DNA of 64,000 nucleotides from Metopolophium dirhodum (Eukaryota; Arthropoda; Insecta; Hemiptera; Aphididae), in contig NC_083562.1 in assembly GCF_019925205.1 (NCBI RefSeq), forward strand, positions 1,054,001 through 1,118,000. The letters run 5' to 3'. Within the stretch, counting starts at the first letter, position 1, and every line of letters begins with the position of its first letter. Positions 25,360 through 36,405 of this stretch are shown one piece after another. Under the pieces are notes generated by a model. The model made no database searches, was not told the origin of the DNA, and was given only the letters and a program-made list of their open reading frames with translations. A program made the translations under genes and the position numbers.

Positions 25360-26205
25360 ATATTTTACAACAGGTGGGAGCAGGGTTCCGAAGGCCAGCC
25401 GGCCATCGGCACCCCCGTACAAGAATATGAATGTTTTTTTATTACCAGGTTAGATACAATTTATGGGATGGGGAAGAGACTTGAACACTCGGGCCCGCTT
25501 AAAAAAGTGGCGTCCGCTCTATGGGTTTCGTTCGACGAGCGTGGCCGTAACAGGCGCGCTTAGAGGTCTATTATGTATATAGTTGGTTTTCCTGAAAAGG
25601 ACAATTTTCGTGTACTTCCCGACGGTATTAGCCGTCGGCCGGGATGGGTTCAGCTTCGACGTCGTTGGAGGCGGTGTCCCCGCGCGTCTTGGTAAACTAT
25701 TACGGCGTTGCCCGTACTTACGCGATTTTGTTAGCACTTCGAGGACGTTCGTCAGGTGTCTGTGGGTGAGACAATGCCTGATAGTCGATTGGCCCTGAGC
25801 GGTGCTAAACAAGATACACGCCGTCAGTCGTATGGTATAGGCAACCCGTAATTCGTTGCCGGTGTGGTCTACGTTGTCGGCGGTCTTGCTATAGTTCGGC
25901 AGTTGAGCTCGTTGGAGCACTTCATAGCTGTCGCTTCCACAACAGACTGTTCACCTTCGCAGATCGACGTTGGCCGGGGTTCACTGGATACGGATTCGGC
26001 CGATGTTTATTCGATTTCTTCAAGCTTCGTTACGTTCTTGCTAGGAGATATTGACTGTTTGAGTTGAAGTGAAGTACATTGACTTACTTGACTTTGCTTT
26101 AATTGTTTTTCACTGTGTCAAGCTAACGCTTCTGCCAGTGTGAATGATTTACGGGATGAGTTTAGTATGAGTTGTGCTCCAGGGCATACGAATGATGGCG
26201 AAAAG
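25360..26205 (-). mobile_element. Probable 3' part of a decayed non-LTR retrotransposon
   Basis: A G+C-rich stretch in AT-rich surroundings, directly downstream (in minus-strand sense) of a reverse transcriptase fragment. Several open frames occur on both strands, including 133 residues on the minus strand (25519-25920), but none resembles a known domain. The most economical reading is the degraded 3' end of the element whose coding end is at 26206-26556. No poly(A) tail or target duplication was found, so the borders are approximate. Confidence 0.4.
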
Positions 26206-26556
26206 TTAGAAGTTGATTGGTCGTTTTATGAAATGTTGAGAGGACGCTCTTCTTCTGCTGGTGTCTGAGATATGATTGTGTGGAGAGTGAATAATTTGGG
26301 TTTTGACGGAGTTAGTGAGTTGGTTTATATGGTCCATGATAGGTAGGGTGTTGGTAGAGTGACAGATTGCCTTGTTATTGACGAACCATGGTTGACCAGA
26401 CATTTGCCGGAGAGAGGTTGATTGAAGACTTTCAAGCTTAGACCAGCTACCAGCTGATAAGTTGGAGGCCCAGATGAGAGAAGCATATGTGGCTATAGGG
26501 TGGATGTAGGTTTTGTATATGAAGCATTTGGTGAAAGTACATTGGGGAATGCACAT
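26206..26556 (-). pseudogene. Reverse transcriptase C-terminal fragment of a jockey-like LINE
   Basis: The minus-strand frame reads YKTYIHPIATYASLIWA, then a Leu/Ser-rich spacer, then LRQMSGQPWFVNN and a trailing low-complexity stretch. This matches the post-thumb region of jockey-type non-LTR reverse transcriptases, where Y..IRP...Y...W and APW(Y/F)V.N are typical. Only about 115 residues survive. The catalytic YADD region and the endonuclease are missing, so this is a dead remnant. Assignment to the jockey group rests on these motifs alone. Confidence 0.75.
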
Positions 26557-26738
26557 ACATATATATATATATACCCGTTCACTGCTGTATTCTGGTTTCT
26601 TATTGGGTGACGGCCCTTTGGTTAGGCAAGCCCAACTACTCTCGTTTCGATGGTTATAATGGTGTTATTTTCTATCGGCAGAATCCATATATCTGTCAAA
26701 AGTCTCGTGTCTCCTTCCATATGATAATATATGCTGGC

Positions 26739-26999
26739 CATAGGCGGTCACATCCGTGGGGGCTTAACATTTTTGTCTTATCCATTAGCGTAAACATACA
26801 TTTTTGTCTTATCCATTAGCGTAAACATACATTTTTAAACGCTTCAACCTACTAACTAGTGGCTACTCAGTACTCCTACTTTATTCTAGCAGAGGCACCA
26901 AGTATATATAGGTATATTAAAATAAACAATTTATCTTGACATATGGTGTGGTTTGTTACATTCAGGGGTCTTAAGCCCCCCCCCCAATATCCGCCTATG
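26739..26999. mobile_element. hAT-like MITE with perfect 8-bp duplication
   Basis: A 261-bp element with ends CATAGGCGGTCACATCCG and ATATCCGCCTATG, and a second internal match GGGGGCTTAA / TTAAGCCCCC. The target duplication ATGCTGGC is perfect (26731-26738 and 27000-27007). Inside, a 31-bp unit (ACATTTTTGTCTTATCC..) is repeated 2.3 times from 26767 to about 26836. No coding frame. Confidence 0.9.
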
Positions 27000-27007
27000 A
27001 TGCTGGC

Positions 27008-30000
27008 CATGAGAATGGCTGTTTTAGTCGTGTGTATTGGGGAAACAGATTAACAAAAGTAGGTAAGCGCATTTCAGTGGTGGATGTTTGTCCATCGTCC
27101 CTTCGGGCCTCGGACAGGATAGTGTAATTTTACTGTATTCGATTTGAATGCAATGATTGCATTCGATAAAAAACGATTATGAGCGGACGAGGGAATCTTT
27201 TTTATTTAATTTTATTCGTTTCTATGGCGATGAACAAAGCGGTTTAAGAACAGCTTAAGAACGATTTATATAAATAGGTAATTTATTTATTTTTGTGCAA
27301 TTTCAAGCCGCGCTGAATGGTACCACTGTAGATGCCATGTGAGATTTGGTTTACGAGATAAAATAGAATGCCTCTGGTAATAAGCCATTATACAGAATTT
27401 TTTTTAAGGGAAAGGCCTAAGTCATTAATTATAACCTATTTTAACAACAAAGGGCATAAGTCTTATAAAATTACATGCAATAGGTCTTAAGTCATAATGC
27501 GAAAGGGCTCAAGTCAAACAGGTATAATATGCAATAGTTCATAAGTCATTATAATTTGAAGAAAATAAATAAATACTAAAATAATATATTTAATAGTAAA
27601 ATAACTAAACACTTATAATTTATATATATATACATTATACACCTATATATTAAACATGATTATGAATACAAAATTTAAAAACATTAAAAATGTACAAAAT
27701 TATAATGTTTTTTGTGTTTCCTGAAAAGTAACGATTTCTCTTAAAAACCGTCCAATTAAGATATGGTCCAGAGACATCTGGAGGGCCAAGACATTTCTAA
27801 AGCTTAACTTGATTATAAAAAAAATAAGTATTTATAATATTAATAACAACAATATATTTATTGTACTTATTAGTTATAACTTCGATCTGAGTTACGTATA
27901 AAATGTAAAACAGTTTTAATAGTTTAAGTCAATACAATATAACATTTGTGTAAATAGTGCTCAAACATTTTTACTGTTGTGAATTTTGCACCAAACCTCC
28001 TTAATAGGAGATGAGCTTGAATTAAATACTTAAAAGTCGATTCATTGGATTGGGTTTGGGATCATTGGATCAGAAAATAATTGCTCCAATAAGAAGTAGT
28101 CTAATGTTAAATTGCATGAGTAAAATGTACAATTGTACAAAATAGTTGCTTATTGTTTTTAGAAAGATGGAAAAAAACAAATTTATTGCACAAGATAAGG
28201 ACAATCTTCAAATGTGTGTGACAAAATCACACAACACTTCAGTTGAAATGCCAAAACTCAGTTTATATGAACTAAACAATTGTTTGAATTTGAAAAATTC
28301 ACTATAATTCACTGTCAATATTATGGACACTTTTCAAATATTTCTTTAAATAAATTCTTTTTTGTATGTTCTTATTGGAAGAATTGGAGTCACAGTCTTT
28401 GTAGAAGTCACTAGAGTCCAATGATTCAGAATTCAAAAGTTAATAATAATTTCGTCGTTGAAAAAACAAATTAAATGTATTGAAGTTAAAATTGAGAAGC
28501 TACAAAAAATAAATCCCATATCAAAACGGCTATCACTCGGTTGAAAAAAAAATTTCCAAACACATTCTATCATTATATTCATATTTATATAATTGTTATA
28601 TTATTATTATAGTCTATGTAGGTAACACTATGATCGTCGCTATTGTAGTAGTTCGTGTTATACGTAGGTACACAATATTATACCTATCTACTACTTAAGT
28701 CGATGAACAACGATACACAAGGGTATAGAGGTTCGTGTTCCTAAATATAGGGAGGCAGACTCAATAGAGGTTTGATGAAACTGTGGTTTGATATATCTCA
28801 ACAATTATTACTTTTTGCCATTTTTAGTAGTGGACCGTATATTAACCTTGCTATTCTCGGTTGTTTGGTTCGTTAGAATACTTTGGACATTTTTTTCAAC
28901 TGTTTCTTGACGTCATGACTTATGGCACATGTAACAAACAGATTAAATACGTATTACGTTGGGTTTAGAGGCATAAACGACTTATTTGACGCATTAGCGC
29001 CTAAAGAGTTTGTAGTTGTTTAATAATTAAGGCGAAAACCCACCGTAAACTTTAATAATATTCTTGTTGTGCATAAAGTTTCTTGTATCCGTCCGCTTCA
29101 CGTTTTCATAAATTGTTCCTAAGAAACGTCTACGGTCTATGATGGGTATATCTACAATAATTCACGGGACCAGATTGCATGTAACCACCTACGCTCTTTT
29201 CGAGTGTCTGTAGACATATATTATATTATGTAGTGCGTCAATACATATAATATGACCATAATATTATTTTTAACGTTGAGTAATATACTATCATATTTTA
29301 CATATTTTTAACTCGACAGTTTTCACCGTGCTCCTGTACAATAATGTGTTTATTGTTTTATAATATTATTCCGCGTCCAACAGATATTGTGCACATAATT
29401 ATTTTCGTTTGATGAGAGTTTTTCAGATTATTACTTTTGCACAACTGCAACATTGACAATAATATTACATCCTTATTTGAATGAAAGTGCATTAAAATAA
29501 TGAATAATATCCATATCGTGTTAAATATGCGTAGGTTGGTAAATTTTTTTAAAAATTAAAGGAAATAATATAATATGCCTTATGGGCTCACAAGAATTGT
29601 TTTTTTGAATAATATAATGTTTGTATAAAATGTTTGGTATTAAAATTAGAAATTTTGATTTTATATTGAATAAAAAAAATAGGTACCTACCTATGTAAGT
29701 TGTATTTTATATATATATATTATACTCAAAACAAATCTACGCAACTTTATGTATAATTTTATTTTTCTAAAACATCTAGTACAGTTTCTGTCCACTTACT
29801 GTTTTAAGTTTGAACTTAAGTTTTTTATTGATTTAATGTATTTTACAACGGTTAAGGTTATTTACATGTTAATTTTCAAAAATTTAATATGTCCTACTTC
29901 GATAAGCATTGAGAGGTTTAAAGCTTCCATGATAATAATTAACTTACTGCCCACCATCAAATTTCCGTGTACGGACCACCTGAAGATTTTGTGAAAAAAT

Positions 30001-30913
30001 ATGGGCTGGACGAAGTGAATTTCTCGACCGGAAATGTTTTCTGCGACCGTCTCTGTTTATATGTCTATTTGAAAATTCAGAATTATTCTAAATATATTTA
30101 AATTTTAAGTTAAGAAAAATATTTTCTTATTTTTTCTTGAATAGATAATGTTATAATATGATTGACTGTAAAATTAAATATATAGTAATACGCAGAAAGA
30201 AAAAACATTAATTAACTCGTTGTTAGTACCTACCTACTATGTAGTGAATAATATTGTTGGACTTAAGATGTCGATGTTCTATTCGCCTGCATGATGTTTT
30301 ATATTAAATTTTACATTTCATTGTTTGACTTCTATGAATTAGACGGAAAACATTATATTGTGATCCGGCAAAGCGTGAATGTAAACACAAAATACACAAT
30401 AACATTTATAACATTTAATTAATTACGTTTCGAGTTGAATTCCAAAATAATAACTCCGGCGGGTTCTTTGCAGATGTTGCGCAAAGTAGTTAAACAATAC
30501 AATATCAACAATCGTTCGCAGTGTGACATAATTAAATAGGTACCGAAATAATAATTACTGGGCCGACCACATACCACAACGCGAACGTCAACCAGTTAGT
30601 AAAGTGTCACCTTGGAATTATTGATAGGTAAATATTAACTCACTGAATCGCATAAAAATATCGCTTTTGCAATATTAATATTTGAATGTTATAAATTTGC
30701 AATAACTCATGTTTGAAAATATTGTCAATAATTGTGCGGTTATAAGAAGTTTGAAGCCAAAAACAAATATTCGCGTTTGTAGTTTGATAATAATATTTAA
30801 ATTTAACTGTTATAACTCATAAGCAAATAATGATATCCCTAAAATAGCTTTTAAACTATTTTTAAGTAATTATAGATTTCTTAGAATAAATTCTTTAATT
30901 TTATAATGTCAAG
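27008..30913. other. Intergenic DNA, no gene seen
   Basis: AT-rich DNA with no supported exon. A cluster of short imperfect direct repeats at 27414-27548 is listed separately. Elsewhere only short A/T tracts and TATA-type runs are visible. Confidence 0.55.
27414..27548. repeat. Five imperfect copies of a (G/A)GNNTAAGTCA motif
   Basis: The motifs GGCCTAAGTCA, GGGCATAAGTC, GGTCTTAAGTCA, GGGCTCAAGTCA and GTTCATAAGTCA occur at about 27414, 27452, 27483, 27505 and 27536, at irregular spacings of 22-38 bp. They are not a regular tandem array. They could be a degenerate minisatellite, part of a transposon or a cluster of binding sites. Confidence 0.5.
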
Positions 30914-31273
30914 AGGACTACGTTGTACCACGTGTTGTTTCCGTCTTACTAATTGACAGAATATCAAACTTAGATACATTATCTGTGTTCTCTAGTTGGT
31001 TTTTTACGATATTTTGATTTCTAAGTGAGTTATGAGTACCTATGTCAATTATTAATATTTTCAAATGCTCCTAATTTACTTAGAAATTAAAATATCATAA
31101 AAAACCAACTAAAGAACACAGATAATGTTTTTACATTTAAGTTTGATAATAGGTTAATTCATTCTAATTTCTAATATACTATTGCTAATTATACAAAATT
31201 GGAACTGCTGGATGACATTTTAGTATATTGTGCGTTAGTAAGACGAAGACAACAATATCCGGGTACGACGTCC
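30914..31273. mobile_element. Foldback / inverted-repeat element, about 360 bp
   Basis: The two halves are imperfect inverted repeats. GGACTACGTTGTACC at the left mirrors GGTACGACGTCC at the right, CGTCTTACTAA mirrors TTAGTAAGACG, and the inner arms ATCTGTGTTCTCTAGTTGGT / ACCAACTAAAGAACACAGAT pair closely. A short asymmetric loop lies near 31030-31080. No clear target duplication was recognised and there is no coding frame. Probably a MITE; the superfamily is undetermined. Confidence 0.7.
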
Positions 31274-32230
31274 GTATAAATTAAATAGTTACTTACTTAA
31301 TGCAGAAAATATATAAATTTGAAAATGGGTTTCTTTTTTTTAAAATAATATGATGTAATTATTTGTTATATTTTTTTTTTGTTTTGATGCGAACACATAA
31401 TATTTTATTATATTATTGTTATAGATGGGTATTTGCAATCGCCGATACGTAGGTACCTATTGCTTAACTCTAGGTGTATGGAATAAGGAATTCATATCGT
31501 TATAAATTCATCACGTTTACATGTATAAGTTAATTAATGTACAATATTCATATATTCGCTTGGCATTGAGATACTAATTTTTAAAAATAATAATATGTAT
31601 TTATTAAGAACGTAAATACTCAATATTATATTTTATTTCTCTTGCTACTGAAACCCTGGATTTAACGACGCATAGCGGGATTAAGGGTTTAAATTTTAAA
31701 ATGAAAATTTCGGTATTGATACTTGACTTATAATGATAAATTGTTTTTATTTTATCAGCATGATTTATGGCATCGACAATATAATCTTACCATGCGAGCC
31801 ACATTGTTCGGGCAAAACTTTCAATATACGGGCTGGAATCGCAAAGTATGTCATTCGATCTATAACCGCAAAGACTATAACAATAAAGGGATTTAAGTCC
31901 CCCCGCACACTATACTTATCGGTGTGTTTGATTATAATTTAATTTTTTTTTCGCTGACAATCATTACAAATTTCCGATGTAATATCGGGCAACTTTTTAT
32001 TTAAATATTTATTCAAATAAATATGACGTAATCGAATAATTTTCGAACATAACTATTTGAATAAAAAAAAAAACATTATACGCATACAATTATAAATTTG
32101 AAATTTATCGATATATATATATTACGAAAGGAATGCGCCCAGACTGAACGGCTAGATGTTACAGGGCATAGTGATACGGCCACTATATTATTGGGATGTG
32201 CAGTGATCATCAGTTAAGTGGAGTTCGAAG
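31274..32230. other. Intergenic DNA, no gene seen
   Basis: AT-rich sequence without supported exons. A modestly G+C-richer patch at 31790-31910 and another at 32130-32200 have no recognisable content. Confidence 0.5.
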
Positions 32231-32232
32231 AC

Positions 32233-32300
32233 TATATAAGTGTTTTTGATTTGTTGGATAACAACGACGACTCGCAGTGGCCACGGTGGCGTGGGTTGTG
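32233..32300 (+). promoter_or_regulatory. TATA-box-like promoter with candidate non-coding first exon
   Basis: TATATAAG at 32233-32240 is followed by a G+C-richer stretch with no ATG and then by a consensus splice donor (GGGTT|GTGAGT, intron starting at 32298). The spacing would give an untranslated first exon of about 35 nt. Such matches occur by chance in AT-rich DNA. The call gains some weight from exon-like segments downstream at 33147-33326 and 36131-36405. Confidence 0.25.
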
Positions 32301-33146
32301 AGTGAGTGTAAGCAATGGTACATACTAACTTGACCCTCCCCCATAATTGAGTGAATTAAAAAATAAAAAAAAATACATCGTATAATATGTATTGTACAGT
32401 CGCCTGTAAACGTATACGCCACGCCAATCAAAACTCGCTTCTTGTAATCAATTTGCACAGTATTTAGCTTCTTCTAACACAATTATTTCGTTTTACAAAT
32501 ATCTATTGGTGCTCTTAATGGCTGAAGTGTACCAACTTTTTGTCACTTTTTGTCACTTTTTGTCAATTTCATATTATAATTAATTTCGCTGCCGAAATGT
32601 TATTTTTGGTATTATTAGGCAATTCGACAATTTATTATACGTTATTAGTAAGTTATTACCATTAAATGGTACCTACGTGATGGCTGACTGTTTTAACTTA
32701 TTATTACACTATTTTTTTTATGGTTATTGCGGGATGCAGGTAAACAATTTTGTAATATATATACAAACATTTTACAATTATTATAGCAATCAAGTATGCA
32801 CTTGCATTTTCTCGAAAGTTGGAAAAAATTACATAAAGTAAAAATGAATATTATAGTTATTACCTACACTTAAAAAAAAATGCAAGAAGCTGATTAATGT
32901 GTCTCTCGTCGATTATAAGAGCCCTTTATATTATCGTTGTGTCAAACAATTTAAATCACTCTCTCTCTACCCTTGGCGGAGCTTCAAATACGCACTACCC
33001 CCACCTATACACTGCACTAGTTCTATTTTATCATCGTACAATAATATTATAACCGAACATTTTCTCTCCATTATTTTAATCCGTCGACATCGGACCGTCG
33101 TTTGGTTCACGGTAAAAATATTTTGCTCGTTTTTCGTGTTATATAG

Positions 33147-33326
33147 GTTCAAACCGTATATAGCTGGCTGCCGTGGGAGCCTTCTTCGATACCGCTAAAA
33201 CATCAGATCCAAGCGAATTGGACCGTGTTGGAATTAAGCCAATTCTTAGACCGTGTCGCGAATGCAAACATCAAAGACAATCGCGAGTCGATAAAAAATT
33301 ATAGAAGTTTGACAACGTCGATGGTG
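33147..33326 (+). CDS. Exon-like open segment, unknown product (60 codons)
   Basis: A pyrimidine-rich acceptor (..TTTTTCGTGTTATATAG) precedes a 180-nt stretch open in one frame only. It is G+C-richer than its flanks and is closed by a possible donor (ATGGTG|GTAAAA). The predicted peptide starts VQTVYSWLPWEPSS and contains WTVLELSQFLDRV and KDNRESIKNYRSL, a composition typical of real protein. No family was recognised. It ends in phase 0, and joining it directly to 36131 in that phase gives a stop after four codons, so either another exon lies between or the two are unrelated. A chance open frame is possible. Confidence 0.3.
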
Positions 33327-36130
33327 GTAAAATAAATACTGACTAGAATCCGTTTTGAAACAGGTCACCACACAACGATGAGATAAAGACATAATTTAAA
33401 CTGCTCTACGTTAAAAATGACATTTTCCTGATTTATACTGTTACAGGTAAAATTATGTATCTTAATAATATTTACTATTACATCCGTGCATTGTTGCAAT
33501 ACCTATCTATATAATTATTTCTAATAATAACTTGGTGTTTATTTAACAATTTAAAAAAAAAAAACAACATATATTATAAGTATGAAAAAGCTAGGGGAAA
33601 TGTCCTTTTGCTCTTTGCCCCCTTAATCGTGATTGCATATACTAAAATATAATATTATGTTACCATTAATGGTGAAAAATATTGACTGCCATAATTTTTT
33701 AATACATTTTATTTTGGCAAACATGATGGCATTATTTAGAATTAAAAATTATAATTGCAGCATGACGGTTTTGCGTTTATAAGTATTCATGTTTTAATGA
33801 AAATTGTCAAATATTAATGGGTGGCTATTATAATGTTTTCCGTAAACATACCTCTCATGTATGTACCGTTTACACTTAAAATATCATAGTTAAGTAGCAT
33901 CTACTATGCAGTCTTTATAAAATGCCAGTCATTCCTGTTTATTTATTATATAATATCATAATTTTCAGAAAATGCTACGAAAAAATTATGCAAAATAAAA
34001 AACCGTTTTTTTAATATCATCCATGCACAATGAATTTGATCGGTTTATTATTATTGTTTTTAAAAAATTAAAATTATTGGATTTTGAACTTGGTAATTGA
34101 CTTACATAAATATACAGAGTTATTCTCTAAATAAAATTACCATTTTATAGTAGACAAGTGTAGCAAGTACTAGGTGTCTAATAGCTCACCAAAGATTAGT
34201 TGGCATGTGTTAACTTGCAGTGAACATAATTAAACATGTTTAACGCTTTGCGTGATATAATACCAACTATAGTTAGTAATATTATTGTTAAATTAGCGTT
34301 ATACCATATTTTTATATACAAATATAATATAAAACCCATAAATATTCTGTACCTAGTTTGACACTTTTAATTTTACTTTTATTTTGACAGGTAAACAATT
34401 ATAATATTATACACCAACATCACGTCACAAGAACATATTGATCAAACTAGACCAGTTTTTAGTTGGGTTAGGTATGGGAAAGTATTTTCACTTTTAAGTG
34501 CTTATTATGCATTGGTTAAGTTTCGTAATGTACGGAATAGTTATAGAATGTCATCATTAATTCATTTTATTCTGCGTAAGTAAAATCCAAACTTTATAAC
34601 GAAGGATTAGTTTATATTATAACAAGACAACTTTGTTTCCCTTACTATGGAAATCTTTATCTCTACAACTCTTTATCTTAAGTATGTACAATTTTTAAAA
34701 CTTGGGATAAACTGAATGTACCATTTTTCGTTATGTAGGATGTTTTAAAAAGTTTTATTCGTAATTTCATAAAATATTCTAGAACGCGAATCGAATAAAT
34801 AGTGTATATTTTTTTTTCCAGACTACACGAGGTTACAAGGTTTTTTTTAAATCAGTGTATACTTTGGAGTTAGAATCAACCTTTTGATTTCATATATATA
34901 TTATACATATATTAAATAAATTAGAATACAGTGATAACAATAATATTGCACCCACTGATTTGTGATTCTAAAAAATTAACATTTCTGTTATGAAACAAAA
35001 ACTTAAGTTTTTAAATTATAACACTGAGTTTATCCTTTATGCACATAATATAAAAAATATAAACGAATAAATCAAAAGTTGTATAATATGCAATTTGTGT
35101 AAAAATTATGTACTGCGTACATAAGTAATTAGCTTAGTAAATCGTTTGTGTTATTGCTTGTTCAACTTGAATATCGTCACCTTGACCCGATAATTGTTAT
35201 TCAGACATAATAGTCTTCGTCCAGTGTGTGTAGATGAGCTGTCGTGTTAAAATCCAAATTTTTAAATTTGAAGGTGCTTATAACCGCGGAAACGACATGG
35301 CAATGATATTATGTAGACTGTACCTGGGTAATGTTCGAGATATGGTAAATTGGTTGTCAAAAAGAACATTAACAAATTGAACAAAAAACTAGAGATCGTC
35401 TCATGTCGGTCAAATATTTGTTATTATACCACTCGCCTTGTTTATTTATTTATACGACTATACTATATACATAATCTTTAGAAAGTGTGCACTTAAATTA
35501 CAAACCCGCGGTCACTATACACTCATACACGTGGGCTACGAATGCTTCAATTACGATTTTATTTTTGAACCATACAAAATTACACGGTATTGTACCCAAT
35601 AGTATAGGTACCACCTACCTTATACTAGATGACGTCTAGAATGTATATTTTTCAATTCGGGCGCATAGTGTAGTTGGATCTTTCGAGGTTCGACGCAGTA
35701 CTTTAGTACGTGTTATTGTAGTTGGTGTATGGGTAGTGGGTACATGTTTAAATATGATTTTAAATGTATATAATATTACAGTGGTTACATATAGTATTGA
35801 ACCCAAAGCGAGTGTAAACACTGAACAGTATATCTTTTTGACAAACTTCGAAATCGACGATTTTGTATATGGTTTAATCGTAGTACCTATACCCATAATA
35901 ATAATAATAAAAAAAATCATATTATTTTGTAACGATTTCTGGACTTTGGCTCATTCGGGAAATTTGTTGATTTGTATTTTGTTTTCCTGTAAAATGCTAA
36001 AAATATTATGTCCTTATTAAATGTTTGTAAATAAAATTGCGATCGGTCCGTTGCTGAGTTATCGCTCAGATTATGCATCCTTAGGTATACAATATTGTAT
36101 AACATATTATAATGTATTATGACTTTCCAG
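33327..36130. other. No gene seen between two exon-like segments
   Basis: AT-rich DNA. Overlapping open frames of 94 residues on opposite strands (35636-36020) have low-complexity, hydrophobic translations and look like chance. Confidence 0.45.
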
Positions 36131-36405
36131 CGCCTTTCCCTTTGAACAGTTCACGACTGGTCGACGAGGACGTGGTCAGACAAACGGTAAATATATAGTT
36201 TTAGACGGGTGCAAGTACGTTATTCAACATGTTATCGTCGTAAGTGTTATGTGATTACCAGATGCAAAATATCCGGGATACCGTGAACAAAGTTCAAGTG
36301 TCACTTGTAGAATTGATAACCAAACAGAATTACTATATGATGCGCCTGTGGTGGAAAACAGGCTTGAGCGAAAAAAATGGTTGCCGAAATTCGTGACGAG
36401 CATGG
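36131..36405 (+). CDS. Two exon-like segments around a 75-bp intron, unknown product
   Basis: Segment A (36131-36186) follows an acceptor GACTTTCCAG and ends at a donor GTAAAT. Segment B (36262-36405) follows ATTACCAG and ends before GTTAGT. Two frames stay open across the splice. One reads PFPLNSSRLVDEDVVRQT, then MQNIRDTVNKVQVSLVELI, and stops at 36394-36396, with a heptad-like pattern of hydrophobic residues. The other reads AFPFEQFTTGRRGRGQTN, then DAKYPGYREQ.., and runs open to the donor (ELLYDAPVVENRLERKKWL). The short intron, G+C rise and matched phases suggest real exons. Which frame is used, and the family, are unknown. Confidence 0.3.

Noticed and set aside
25519..25920. 133-codon minus-strand frame
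   Set aside because: It lies in a G+C-rich retrotransposon remnant with other open frames; no recognisable protein.
35657..35710. tRNA-like wording (GCATAGTGTAGTTGG, GAGGTTCGACGC)
   Set aside because: The two boxes are far too close together and no cloverleaf could be drawn, so it is not called a tRNA or SINE.
35636..36020. Overlapping 94-codon frames on opposite strands
   Set aside because: Hydrophobic, low-complexity translations with no splice or promoter support; expected by chance.
36262..36396. p24/TMED-type coiled-coil exon
   Set aside because: The heptad pattern and QNYYMMR recall p24 proteins, but the conserved Arg residues, a GOLD domain upstream and a membrane segment downstream were not found.
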